From Lentisphaerota bacterium (GTDB lineage: Bacteria > Verrucomicrobiota > Kiritimatiellia > RFP12 > UBA1067), in NCBI GenBank assembly GCA_015061765.1, contig SUVZ01000162.1, forward strand, positions 1-7,893: a stretch of DNA of 7,893 bases. The letters run 5' to 3'. Each line of letters opens with the position of its first letter. The first letter of the stretch is position 1. A model generated the notes under the pieces. That model made no database searches. It saw only the letters and a list, made by a program, of their open reading frames with translations, and was not told the origin of the DNA. The translations under genes and the position numbers were made by a program. Positions 1 to 7,768 of this stretch are shown in pieces.

Positions 1-1
1 G

Positions 2-490
2 GCCGCGGTGACAAACGGGCTTCTGACCGCGCTTGGCCGTTCGTTCACTGTCGAGGCGATGATGAACGTGTGCCGTCCCGAGTCCGAAGTTGCCGTCATA
101 GGGGCGGTGACTGTGGACGGGCTTGCGGCGTGGTGTCTGTTCGCCAAAGCCGACGGTTCGATTAATATCTGCCTGGCAGGCGTCGACGGCTGCATCGTCG
201 AGCGTAAGGTGATGGACGGATTTTGCGGCGCGCCACATTCGTTGGTCCTGAGGGCGGACTGTCTTGAACGAACATTCTCGGTCTCCGTCGACAAGAATGA
301 GATGTTGGCTTTGACGGCGAATGAGCTGACGGAGCCTATTCGGGACGGCATCTTCGTCTCGGTGGGCGGCGGCTGCGGCAAGGGGATGGTGTCCGGACGT
401 ATCGATGAGGTGCGTGTCAACAACCGTCTGCTTTCGGACGAAGAGACGGTGACAATCCGTCCGGTCGGATTTGGACTGGTTTTCCGCTAG
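2..490 (+). CDS. C-terminal part of a LamG/concanavalin-A-like domain protein (5' end outside window)
   Basis: The reading frame is open to the left edge, so only the last 162 residues are seen. A GTG at 8 could be a start but has no ribosome binding site, so I treat the gene as truncated by the window. The fold reads as a LamG-type beta-sandwich: alternating beta strands beginning near 'SFTVEAMM' and ending in 'GRIDEVRVNNRLLSDEE', which matches the usual final strand of LamG_3-type domains ('IDEVRVYNRALS..E'). In this family such domains bind carbohydrate or serve as structural modules at the ends of large secreted enzymes. The catalytic part, if any, lies upstream. It ends in TAG 11 nt before the next gene on the same strand, so it probably belongs to the same operon. 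The domain type is fairly sure; the function of the whole protein cannot be told. Confidence 0.75.
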   Translation, partial: AAVTNGLLTALGRSFTVEAMMNVCRPESEVAVIGAVTVDGLAAWCLFAKADGSINICLAGVDGCIVERKVMDGFCGAPHSLVLRADCLERTFSVSVDKNEMLALTANELTEPIRDGIFVSVGGGCGKGMVSGRIDEVRVNNRLLSDEETVTIRPVGFGLVFR

Positions 491-501
491 AGCGCCTTTA
501 A

Positions 502-2331
502 ATGGGAATTCGTATGAATTTGCATATTTTGTTCTTGCTGGCTGCGTTTCTTTCGTATGCCGCAAATGGAGAATTGCCGGTCTACGGCACTACGCCGCAC
601 CTTCCGTCGCCTCGGTATCAGCCGCTTTTGCGTGAGGCGCAGATGGATGCCATGAAAGTCGCCGGAATCGGGTACATGCGAATCGACGTGACTGCACGAG
701 GGCTTGTCGGCGATGATGGGTCGTATGACTTTGAACGCCATGATACGACGCTTCGCGAGCTTGAGCGTCGTGGCATGACGGTCTTGCCGATTCTCTGGGG
801 ATACGACCAGAAGGTCAATGCGCCGCCAAAGGACATGGAAAGGTATCGTGCGCATATTGCGAAGCTTGTCAGACACTTTGGGTATGAGCATTGGCCTGTT
901 GTCGAAATCTGGAACGAGGAGAATGTCGACTATTTCTTTTCTGGCGCGGATCCGGTCGTTTACGCCGAAGTCCTGAAGAACGCCTACATGGCGGTGAAGG
1001 AAGTAGATCCCCGCATCAAAGTTGCCATGGGTGGCACGTCGCACGTGCCGATCGACTGGATTCGGAAAGTGTTCAGCGCCGGGGCGACAAATTCCTTTGA
1101 CATCATGAACATCCATCCGTATTCCCATCCAAAGCCTCCCGAGGGTACCGTCGATGTCGAGATTGAGGCGCTGAGGATGCTTATGGCGGAATTCGGGATT
1201 TCAGACAGGCCGGTTTGGATTACTGAACTTGGATATCCGACCCGAGATACTGAAATAATGCACAGCGAGGTCATGGTGAAGGGCGTCAAGGTTATCGCTG
1301 GGGAAGGACGGGCGCTCAGGGCGGTGGCGTTAGATTCCGACGAGGCCGAACTTCTCGAGCAGCTGCTGCCGAGAGGAAGCAAGGCCATTTCCGTCACGGA
1401 CGACATGCTCGTTCGCGTGATGGAACGTCATGAAGCCGACATTGTTTTTCTACGCCAAGGGTCGGAATGGCCGATTGCCATTCGCGACTGCCTCCTTCCC
1501 TATGTTATGAGGGGTGGAATCGTCGTACAGATGTCGGGTGATGTACCGTTCTACTATGCAACACGGGACGGCAAACGCTGCAAGGATCTGCAGAACGGGA
1601 TGTTTGTGGACGAAACATTGCCGTTCGGGTATCGTGCAAAGTGGTGGAGGGATGCGTTTTGGCCTGATTTTCTGAAGATGGGTAGTTATTCGGCGTCTCG
1701 GTTCCTGGTGCCGAAGTCCGATTTCCCCGATGCCCAATTCATTCCGCTTGCAGCCGGAAGGACGGCGGACGGCCGGGAATTGGCCGGAGCGGCGGCGATA
1801 AAATACGGAAAGGGCGGCTTTGTCGTTTCCACCTTGCGGCGCGCAGGTTCGATGACGCCGATTTCGGAGGAGACTCAGGCGAAGTGGACGGCGCGTGGCA
1901 TGGCAATCAGCTTCGCAGAAGGGATTGAACGGTTTTTCGTCTATAATTTCAGGGCGATAGAGGATGATCCCTACTATAGCGAGAAGCATTTTGGATTGAC
2001 ACACAGTAACTTGACGCCAAAACCGGCGTATGCATCGTTCGTTGAATTCGTCAAACGCCGTCCGGCGGGATCGGTCAATATCGACAGACCGTGGCACGAT
2101 GGGACACGCCGCAATTTTTTCCCTGCGTGGAAATGTCCGGACGGAAAGACGGTAGAGATGCGGTGGACGCTTGACAAGCCCCGTTGGGTGCCGATATCGC
2201 CGGTTGACGGCAAGATGCCAAGGGTTGTCAATCGCGACGGGCGATGTCAGCGTATTGTCAAGGGTGACGACGGCGTTTGCCGCATTCGGATATCCGATTC
2301 CCCAGTATACATAATAAGGAGGATGCCATGA
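502..2331 (+). CDS. Secreted clan GH-A (GH39-like) glycoside hydrolase with an inserted Rossmann-like domain
   Basis: A 609-residue exported protein. Residues 1-23 look like a signal peptide (Arg4, hydrophobic 7-20, cleavage near Ala21-Asn22-Gly23). ATG 514 is an alternative start, with a weak GGGA upstream; ATG 502 keeps the positive charge of the signal peptide. A TIM barrel follows. The strand-4 motif 'EIWNEEN' (135-141) supplies the likely acid/base Glu139, and '[10 protein letters not shown]' (238-247) the likely nucleophile Glu242, as in retaining clan GH-A families such as GH39. Residues about 250-455 interrupt the barrel between strands 7 and 8 and look like a GATase1-type alpha/beta domain ('[10 protein letters not shown]', '[13 protein letters not shown]'). 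The barrel resumes at 'SEETQAKW' and closes with '[10 protein letters not shown]' and '[14 protein letters not shown]' (471-510). A small beta domain (about 520-609) ends in 'SPVYIIRR'. The substrate is unknown; beta-xyloside, beta-galactoside or another beta-glycoside are possible. The stop overlaps the GH95 start by ATGA. Confidence 0.82.
   Translation: MGIRMNLHILFLLAAFLSYAANGELPVYGTTPHLPSPRYQPLLREAQMDAMKVAGIGYMRIDVTARGLVGDDGSYDFERHDTTLRELERRGMTVLPILWGYDQKVNAPPKDMERYRAHIAKLVRHFGYEHWPVVEIWNEENVDYFFSGADPVVYAEVLKNAYMAVKEVDPRIKVAMGGTSHVPIDWIRKVFSAGATNSFDIMNIHPYSHPKPPEGTVDVEIEALRMLMAEFGISDRPVWITELGYPTRDTEIMHSEVMVKGVKVIAGEGRALRAVALDSDEAELLEQLLPRGSKAISVTDDMLVRVMERHEADIVFLRQGSEWPIAIRDCLLPYVMRGGIVVQMSGDVPFYYATRDGKRCKDLQNGMFVDETLPFGYRAKWWRDAFWPDFLKMGSYSASRFLVPKSDFPDAQFIPLAAGRTADGRELAGAAAIKYGKGGFVVSTLRRAGSMTPISEETQAKWTARGMAISFAEGIERFFVYNFRAIEDDPYYSEKHFGLTHSNLTPKPAYASFVEFVKRRPAGSVNIDRPWHDGTRRNFFPAWKCPDGKTVEMRWTLDKPRWVPISPVDGKMPRVVNRDGRCQRIVKGDDGVCRIRISDSPVYIIRRMP
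2316..2322 (+). promoter_or_regulatory. Ribosome binding site AAGGAGG of the GH95 gene
   Basis: A perfect Shine-Dalgarno sequence lies inside the end of the preceding gene, 5 nt before ATG 2328. It decides the start: the frame is open further upstream to an ATG at 2277, but that start has no such site and would put 17 polar residues before the signal peptide. Confidence 0.9.
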
Positions 2332-4649
2332 GGATAGCAGGAATGGCATGCAGTTTCGCTTTTGGGTTTGTCTTCGCGGTTTCCGCCATGGCAAAGTCGC
2401 CCGCCGCTCCCTTGACGATGGAGTACGACGCGCCGGCCGAGTGCTGGAACGAGGCATTGCCGATAGGCAACGGCCGGCTGGGTGCTATGGTTTTTGGCCG
2501 ACCCGCCCTGGAACGTTTTCAGCTCAACGAGGATACGCTCTGGGCGGGTGCTCCGAATTACGCCGGCGAGCCACGAATGAAGGAATGCATCAAGGAGATC
2601 CGCCGGCGGATACTTGAGGAAAACGATCCTGAGGGGGCTACACGCTGGTTTCGGGAGCAGCAGATTCGGCCGTCCAAGAATGGCGATTCCTTTGACTACC
2701 TCACGGCGGGTTCGATGATGGTAGCGTTTGATGGACACGCCTTCCCGTCCAAATACCGCCGTTCGCTCTCGCTTGAAGACGCGATTGCGCGGACGGAATA
2801 TACGCTGGACGGAGTCGACTACACGCGAACGGCGTTTGCATCTCTTGCTGATGACGTTGTCGTCGTCCGGTTCTCCGCTTCCCAGCCCGGTAAGCTCAAT
2901 TTCAGGCTCTACTACGACAGTCCGTACCCGAACTACGACCGCTGGAGGACAAATGACCTTGATGCGGTCTATGTCGATGGATTTGCGACAGGTTGCCACG
3001 GCGTTTGGGGAAAGACGAAGTTCGCGGTAATCATGAAGCCGTTGCTGAAAGGGGGAACGCTACGCTTCGACAATGGCGTTGCAATCATCGAGGGGGCTGA
3101 CGATGTTGTTGTGTGCGTTTCCATCGCAACCAGTTTCGTCGACTGGAAGAGCGACCCGGATGCCCCGTTCAAACGGCGCGCCGAAGAAAAACTGGCGGCC
3201 GCGCTTCAACATGAGTACGACGATCTGGTGCTCCGGCACGTGCGGAGATACCGCGGGCAGTTCGCCCGATGCGGGCTTTCCCTCGGGCCTGATCCACAGC
3301 CGGGAATGACGGTTCCGCAACGGCTGAAGACGTTTCGCCAGACCAAGGACACCCATTTGTCGGAACTTGTCTTCGCCTTGGGCCGTTATCTGCTCATCTC
3401 CTCGTCACAACCGGGAACGCAACCGCCAACGCTGCAGGGTATTTGGAACGAATCGCTCACTCCGCCATGGCGGTCGAGCTACACGGTCAACATCAACCTG
3501 GAGATGAACTACTGGCCGGCGGAGCCGACGAATCTCGGCGACCTGTCGGAGCCGTTGCTCAAGGCGCTCGAGGAATGTGCGGAGTCGGGGATGCGTACGG
3601 CCAGGGAATACTATGGGGCGCGGGGATGGTGCATGCATCACCACATGGACATTTGGCGTATTACCGTTCCCGTCCACGGCACGTTTGGCATTGCGCCGAT
3701 AAATGGCGCTTGGCTGTGTACCCAGCTTTGGGAACACTGGCTCTTCAACGCCGATCGCCCGTTCCTCGAGCGTTCGTATCCCGTAATGCGCGAATCGGCC
3801 AGGTTTTTCTGCGATGTGCTGACTGTCGATCCGAAGACCGGGAACTACACGCTGGTGCCGTCGATATCTCCGGAGAACGGACCGAAGGGTTGGTCGACGA
3901 AATGGACGCGCGGATGTTCGTGCGATGCCCAGATACTTCGAGACCTGTTTGCGGCCGTCCTCGAATCGGCGAAGATAGTTGGTCGCGAGCAGGAAGACGC
4001 CGAATTGCTTGCCGACATTCGCGCGAAGCGCGAGAGGCTGGAGCCGCTCCGGATAGGAAGATGGGGACAGCTTCAGGAGTGGACGGAGGATCTTGACGAT
4101 CCAGAAGACCATCATCGCCATGTCTCTCACCTCTATGCGGTGTTTCCGTCGTGCCAGATTACTCCGGAAACGCCCGATCTCTTCAAGGCGGCGCAAGTCT
4201 CGTTGAATGCCAGGGGTGACGAGGCCACGGGATGGGGCATGGGGTGGCGACTTGCGCTTTGGGCTCGGTTCCTCGACGGCGAGCGGGCGCACCGAATTCT
4301 GGAGGCGCAACTTAAGCCTGTATGTGCGACAACGCTTGGCGACCATTACTTAGGCGGCACCTATCCGAATCTGCTTGATGCGCATCCGCCTTTCCAGATC
4401 GACGGAAATTTCGGCTGCACGGCGGCGATTGCCGAGATGCTTCTTCAAAGCCACGAAACAACGGCCAACGGGAAGCGCGTCCTTCGTCTGCTGCCTGCAC
4501 TGCCCGAAGCGTGGAAGCGGGAAGGGCGGATCTGGGGGTTGCGCGCTCGCGGAGGCTATACGGTTGACTTTTCATGGAGAGACGGCAAGGTCGTTTCCAG
4601 GCGGATTTCTGGCGGCAGTCCGGACGGGTATGTCCTTTGCTGCCCATAA
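2328..4649 (+). CDS. Secreted GH95 alpha-L-fucosidase (or alpha-L-galactosidase)
   Basis: A 773-residue exported enzyme of family GH95, which hydrolyses terminal alpha-1,2-L-fucose, or alpha-L-galactose, with inversion. Signal peptide 1-22 ('AVSAMA', then Lys23). The N-terminal beta-sandwich carries the family signature '[16 protein letters not shown]' (42-57) and '[11 protein letters not shown]' (64-74). The helical (alpha/alpha)6 barrel has '[19 protein letters not shown]' (363-381), '[16 protein letters not shown]' (388-403), 'SPENGP' (514-519), '[20 protein letters not shown]' (583-602) and 'IDGNFG' (691-696). By comparison with Bifidobacterium bifidum AfcA (Asn421, Asn423, Glu566, Asp766), the counterparts here are Asn388, Asn390, Glu516 (general acid) and Asp692 (base). 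All are present, and the length is normal, so the enzyme should be active. The gene overlaps the upstream stop by ATGA and its own TAA overlaps the next ribosome binding site, so translation is probably coupled on both sides. Fucose versus galactose preference cannot be read from the sequence alone. Confidence 0.96.
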   Translation: MRIAGMACSFAFGFVFAVSAMAKSPAAPLTMEYDAPAECWNEALPIGNGRLGAMVFGRPALERFQLNEDTLWAGAPNYAGEPRMKECIKEIRRRILEENDPEGATRWFREQQIRPSKNGDSFDYLTAGSMMVAFDGHAFPSKYRRSLSLEDAIARTEYTLDGVDYTRTAFASLADDVVVVRFSASQPGKLNFRLYYDSPYPNYDRWRTNDLDAVYVDGFATGCHGVWGKTKFAVIMKPLLKGGTLRFDNGVAIIEGADDVVVCVSIATSFVDWKSDPDAPFKRRAEEKLAAALQHEYDDLVLRHVRRYRGQFARCGLSLGPDPQPGMTVPQRLKTFRQTKDTHLSELVFALGRYLLISSSQPGTQPPTLQGIWNESLTPPWRSSYTVNINLEMNYWPAEPTNLGDLSEPLLKALEECAESGMRTAREYYGARGWCMHHHMDIWRITVPVHGTFGIAPINGAWLCTQLWEHWLFNADRPFLERSYPVMRESARFFCDVLTVDPKTGNYTLVPSISPENGPKGWSTKWTRGCSCDAQILRDLFAAVLESAKIVGREQEDAELLADIRAKRERLEPLRIGRWGQLQEWTEDLDDPEDHHRHVSHLYAVFPSCQITPETPDLFKAAQVSLNARGDEATGWGMGWRLALWARFLDGERAHRILEAQLKPVCATTLGDHYLGGTYPNLLDAHPPFQIDGNFGCTAAIAEMLLQSHETTANGKRVLRLLPALPEAWKREGRIWGLRARGGYTVDFSWRDGKVVSRRISGGSPDGYVLCCP

Positions 4650-4654
4650 GGAGG
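4648..4654 (+). promoter_or_regulatory. Ribosome binding site AAGGAGG of the GH43-like/GH9 gene
   Basis: A perfect Shine-Dalgarno sequence whose first two bases are the end of the GH95 stop codon TAA (4647-4649). It sits 6 nt before ATG 4661 and fixes that codon as the start, in preference to the in-frame upstream ATG 4574 inside the GH95 gene or the ATG at 4670. Confidence 0.9.
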
Positions 4655-4660
4655 TTGCGG

Positions 4661-7105
4661 ATGCTGAGGATGTTATTGTTTGGGATTCTGCTGTGTTCTG
4701 CCGTTTGCCTGGCGGAGGACGGCAATGCCGGGTGTCCTTATGTCACGGTTGACAGGGAGACCGGTACATATCGGCTTTACCGGACGGATTCCGCTTCGTC
4801 AAATTCCATCGTATCGGTGCGCACATCGAAGAATTTGAAGGAGTGGTCCGCTCCGGGTGCGGTTTTGGTGCCAAGGCCGGAATGGGGGAGGTGGACTGCG
4901 TTTGCGCCAAAGGTATATGAACATGCTGGGCGGCATATGCTTTTTGTCACCATGACGGCAGGCGCATCGTCCCGGTGCGGCATTTGGGTCTTTTCGGGCA
5001 CAAGTCCGGACGGGCCGTTTGCGCCTGTCGCGGAAGGCCCTGTTACTCCGCCGGATTCATCCTGCTCTGGTGGCATGCTTTGGGTCGAGAACGGAGAGCC
5101 CTATATGGTCTATCGTCAGGACTCGGACCGCATCAACGGGGCGAGAATCATGGCGTCGAAGCTCAACGGTGATCTTTCCGGTTTTTCGGCGGAGCCATTT
5201 GAACTTCATGTTCCCCGGGTGGCGACAGCCGACGGCAAGAAGGTCGACGTATCGGCAGAAGGCCCATTCCTCTATCGTTCTATCCATTCAAACCGCCTGT
5301 TTATGATCTGGCCGGAAACGTCTGCCGACACCGGCGGTACAGTCGTCATGTGCGAATCGCAGACGGGGAAACTCGCCGGTCCCTGGTCTCGCCGCAGAAC
5401 CCTCCTTGGACGGGAAGGGTGCGCCATGCTTTTCCATTCCCTTGCAGGTGTCCTGTACCTTCCGACGCAAGGTGCGGAAAAGACTCCTGCCGGAGGTCTG
5501 GACTTTGTCAGAATCGACGATAACGACTGGGGATTGTTCGAGCATCCGTCTCCTAAGAACCGCCCAGACAAATTCGACCGCATTCAGGTGAATCAGGTCG
5601 GCTACTTGCCGAATGCGCCGAAGATGTGCTTCTGTGAGGCACCGCCCAAGCTGGCGTTTCGTGTGCAACGGCTTGATGAGGCAACGGGCAAGCGCCGCTG
5701 GCATGATGTGTTTGTCGGTAGATTCAAGAGGGTGTCGCAGTCGGCGGCGTTTTTTGGGGGCGACTTCTCCTGCGTTACGCAACCGGGCAACTATCGCATT
5801 GTCTGCGGGGCGATGACGCCGGACAATCCGTATGATATAGGGATTGACTATGACGGAGTGGTTTCCGAGCCGTTTGACGTCCGAGAAGGTGTGTACGAGC
5901 CTGCTGCGAGATCTTTCCTGAACTATTACCTCTGGCAACGATGCGGATCCAGGAAGGGCTGGGCGGGACTGTGCCATCAGGATATGTGCCCGCTTGTTGA
6001 CGGGTGCGGGAATAAGATCGGCGAACTCAACGCAAGGGGCGGATACCACCAAAGCTGCGACCTGCGCAATTGGGCGGACGGCATTTCGCTGAGTGCTTTC
6101 AATCTTCTTCGATATGCAGAAATGGGCGTGCCGAGGTGGGACGATGGCGAACTCGAGGAGGAACTCCGCTGGGGCATCGACTATTTCTGTCGCATATCGT
6201 CCGGGTCCAACTATGTATATGACTCCCAGTTCGTGCCGATAGGATGGGGGCCGCGACGCTATTACGCGCGTCCGGCGGCTCTAGGCGCGCAGGCAAATGT
6301 CGTCATGCTGTTTTCCAGGGCGGCGCGTTTCTTCGCGAAGAAGGATCCGGCGTACGCCGAAAGGCTGCTTGATAGAGCCAGGAAGATATTCGTGCAGATG
6401 GAGGAGAATCCGTTTTTCGGCAAGGCCCAGCCGTCTGGAGAACTCCCTCTTCCCGGCGGCTCGCAGCCATGGGAAAGGTTCTATCGGTTCAACTACAGAA
6501 CGACGGCGCTTGGATTCAGCCAGCGTGGTGGCGCGGCGTTGGAGCTTTTCCGGACGACAGGAGAGGCGCGGTATGCGGAACTCGCCAGGCAGTATGGCGG
6601 CGAGGCCTTGCGCCGGGCCAAGGCGGGAGAGGATATGGAGGTTGACTGCAGCTATTCTCGTGCGCTTTTCGGCAAGCGGCTGTTTCTGGAGCTGGCTCGC
6701 GAATTTGGCGGCGGCGAGTGGAAGGGCGCGGCAATTGCCAGTGCCGAAGAAATCGTCTCGTGTTGCGGGGAGAATTGCGGACCGTCAAAAATCTATCAGG
6801 GTTCTGCATCGATTGCCTTTATGGAGCAAGCCGTCTATCTCCTTGAAGCATCGGATGTGTTGGGGTGTCAGAAGTGGCGTGGCATGGCTCAGCGTCTGAT
6901 CGATTTCGCCTTCGGGGCGAATCCGGACAATTCCAGCATGATAGAGGGGGTCGGTCATCATCAGGCCCGACGGCCGGTGTTCGGACAGTTTTTCCCGTCG
7001 ACACCGCAGATACCGGGTGCGGTCTTGCACAGGGTTCGCGGCGAATATGACATGCCGGCTGTGTCATGGATGCTTCTGGCGGTACGGTTCTTGGAGACTT
7101 TGTAA
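4661..7105 (+). CDS. Secreted two-module protein: degenerate GH43-like propeller, Ig-like domain, GH9 catalytic domain
   Basis: An 814-residue exported protein. Signal peptide 1-18 ('MLRMLLFGILLCSAVCLA'). Residues about 24-293 form a five-bladed GH43-like propeller ('SKNLKEWSAP', 'TAFAPKVYEHAGRHMLFVT', 'SPDGPFAPVAEGPVTPPD', 'SAEGPFLYR'). It lacks expected residues: Cys25 replaces the base Asp of the 'DPyv' motif, Gly137 replaces the Asp of the 'CLDGTL' motif, and Cys254 replaces the His of 'GGHGM'; Glu200 is kept. It may therefore bind glycan rather than cut it. Residues about 306-408, starting 'IQVNQVGYLPNAPK', are the Ig-like domain that precedes many GH9 enzymes (CelD_N). Residues 409-814 are the GH9 (alpha/alpha)6 barrel. 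'GGYHQSCDLRNW' (460-471) matches the 'GGWhDAGD' motif, with Gln464 for the first Asp and Asp467 as the likely base. 'GEYDMPAVSW' (794-803) gives Glu795 as the likely acid. GH9 acts by inversion on beta-glucans; some members are exo-acting glucosaminidases or glucosidases. The 'GANPDNSSMIEGVGHHQ' and 'PSTPQIPGAV' segments suggest a non-classical subgroup, so cellulase is not a safe label. Confidence 0.88.
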   Translation: MLRMLLFGILLCSAVCLAEDGNAGCPYVTVDRETGTYRLYRTDSASSNSIVSVRTSKNLKEWSAPGAVLVPRPEWGRWTAFAPKVYEHAGRHMLFVTMTAGASSRCGIWVFSGTSPDGPFAPVAEGPVTPPDSSCSGGMLWVENGEPYMVYRQDSDRINGARIMASKLNGDLSGFSAEPFELHVPRVATADGKKVDVSAEGPFLYRSIHSNRLFMIWPETSADTGGTVVMCESQTGKLAGPWSRRRTLLGREGCAMLFHSLAGVLYLPTQGAEKTPAGGLDFVRIDDNDWGLFEHPSPKNRPDKFDRIQVNQVGYLPNAPKMCFCEAPPKLAFRVQRLDEATGKRRWHDVFVGRFKRVSQSAAFFGGDFSCVTQPGNYRIVCGAMTPDNPYDIGIDYDGVVSEPFDVREGVYEPAARSFLNYYLWQRCGSRKGWAGLCHQDMCPLVDGCGNKIGELNARGGYHQSCDLRNWADGISLSAFNLLRYAEMGVPRWDDGELEEELRWGIDYFCRISSGSNYVYDSQFVPIGWGPRRYYARPAALGAQANVVMLFSRAARFFAKKDPAYAERLLDRARKIFVQMEENPFFGKAQPSGELPLPGGSQPWERFYRFNYRTTALGFSQRGGAALELFRTTGEARYAELARQYGGEALRRAKAGEDMEVDCSYSRALFGKRLFLELAREFGGGEWKGAAIASAEEIVSCCGENCGPSKIYQGSASIAFMEQAVYLLEASDVLGCQKWRGMAQRLIDFAFGANPDNSSMIEGVGHHQARRPVFGQFFPSTPQIPGAVLHRVRGEYDMPAVSWMLLAVRFLETL

Positions 7106-7470
7106 GGAAGCCGAATGCGTTACGGGATGGAAATCCGGAGGAGGTTGCGCGCATAAAGTGCGACTATCGTCAGACGCTTGACGATTTGATCGTCGAGGAG
7201 GTGTTCCCAAAGTGGATCAGCTGGTGTCATGCGCGCGGCGTAAAGACTCGTAATGAGGCGCATGGTGCACCGGCGAACCTGCTTGATTTTTACGCGCTAG
7301 CAGATGTTCCGGAAACGGAGATGTTTGCGGGCGATCAGGATATTCTGATTTCCAAGTTTGCCTCATCCGCAGCCCATGTTGCGGGTAAACGGTATGTATC
7401 GGCGGAATCAGGCACTTGGATTCTGTGGGGACAGTCCCTGTTTGCGATGCTGAAAATCTTCGGCGGATAG
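7066..7470 (+). pseudogene. Internal fragment of a GH106 alpha-L-rhamnosidase (remnant)
   Basis: This frame encodes at most 134 residues, whereas GH106 enzymes usually have about 800-1100. The segment from about residue 20 to 118 matches a conserved central part of GH106: 'VARIKCDYRQTLDDLIVEE', 'GVKTRNEAHGAPANLLDFYA', 'ADVPETEMF', 'SKFASSAAHVAGKRYVSAE'. The intact family normally continues with a stretch containing 'GVNHxFYHG' and 'PGW'; nothing like it is seen in any frame downstream. No signal peptide or N-terminal domains precede it. The only ATG in frame (7066) lies inside the GH9 gene, overlaps it by 40 nt and has no ribosome binding site. The first residues are an out-of-frame reading of the GH9 end, so the true remnant probably begins near 7106-7130. 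I read this as a scar of a deleted rhamnosidase gene that once followed GH9 in the operon. A chimeric assembly join is the main alternative. Confidence 0.72.
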
Positions 7471-7719
7471 GTGACGTTTTTTAGAGATATGGTTCCTTTT
7501 GGGAAGAGGATGCTTTAGTTGGAGTTGGAGGATGTTAAAGTGGATGAGTTGGTGGGTTTCTCCTCCACTATAGAGCCCGAAACCCGTCTCTCATTACCCG
7601 TCTTTAATTGGATTGCCATTGATGTATGTTTTGTCGATGGATGCTGTGGGTTTGACTTTGTTATTCCAAGAAAAGTGATTTTGCGATAGTGAGAAAACCA
7701 TAAAACATAAAGCCATTTG
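7471..7719 (+). other. AT-richer stretch without a convincing gene; possible structured RNA and small ORF
   Basis: Base composition drops clearly from the GC-rich genes to a T-rich sequence. On the + strand there is a 56-codon frame at 7519-7689 starting with TTG, with a possible ribosome binding site AGAGGA at 7505-7510. Its product begins '(M)ELEDVKVDELVGFSSTIE' and ends 'VIPRKVILR'; I do not recognise it. It shares the reading frame of the GH106 remnant, separated by TAG codons at 7468 and 7516. Two inverted repeats interlock: TGGAGGA (7526-7532) with TCCTCCA (7561-7567), and GGGTTTC (7554-7560) with GAAACCC (7579-7585), the topology of an H-type pseudoknot. An 8-nt direct repeat ACCCGTCT occurs at 7582-7589 and 7596-7603. 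No promoter could be named with confidence. Most simply this is the 3' untranslated end of the operon. Confidence 0.4.
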
Positions 7720-7744
7720 CGCGTCGGAAACGGCGCGTTTTTTT
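7720..7744 (+). terminator. Rho-independent terminator 1
   Basis: A 7-bp stem, 7720-7726 (CGCGTCG) with 7731-7737 (CGGCGCG), contains one T-G wobble (7724-7733) and is closed by a GAAA tetraloop. Seven T follow (7738-7744). It is oriented to end the operon on the + strand. Confidence 0.88.
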
Positions 7745-7768
7745 GTAGTCTCACATATATTTCATCAA

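Noticed and set aside
1450..2457. Minus-strand 335-codon frame opposite the GH39-like gene
   Set aside because: It lies opposite a well-supported gene, is rich in Arg and Pro as shadow frames in GC-rich DNA are, and shows no family motif.
3405..4346. Minus-strand 313-codon frame opposite GH95
   Set aside because: It covers the catalytic core of GH95 on the other strand, is Arg-rich and has no recognisable domain.
5288..6052. Minus-strand 254-codon frame opposite the GH43-like/GH9 gene
   Set aside because: It is an antisense shadow with no ribosome binding site pattern or motif; the + strand protein is clearly real.
7468..7689. Possible TAG read-through: the GH106 remnant and the small ORF share a frame interrupted by TAG at 7468 and 7516
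   Set aside because: The translated tail does not resemble the expected GH106 continuation, and the other genes end normally with TGA and TAA, so recoding is not supported.
7681..7711. TTGCGA with a nearby AT-rich stretch as a sigma-70 promoter
   Set aside because: No good -10 box at proper spacing, and any transcript would at once meet three terminators.
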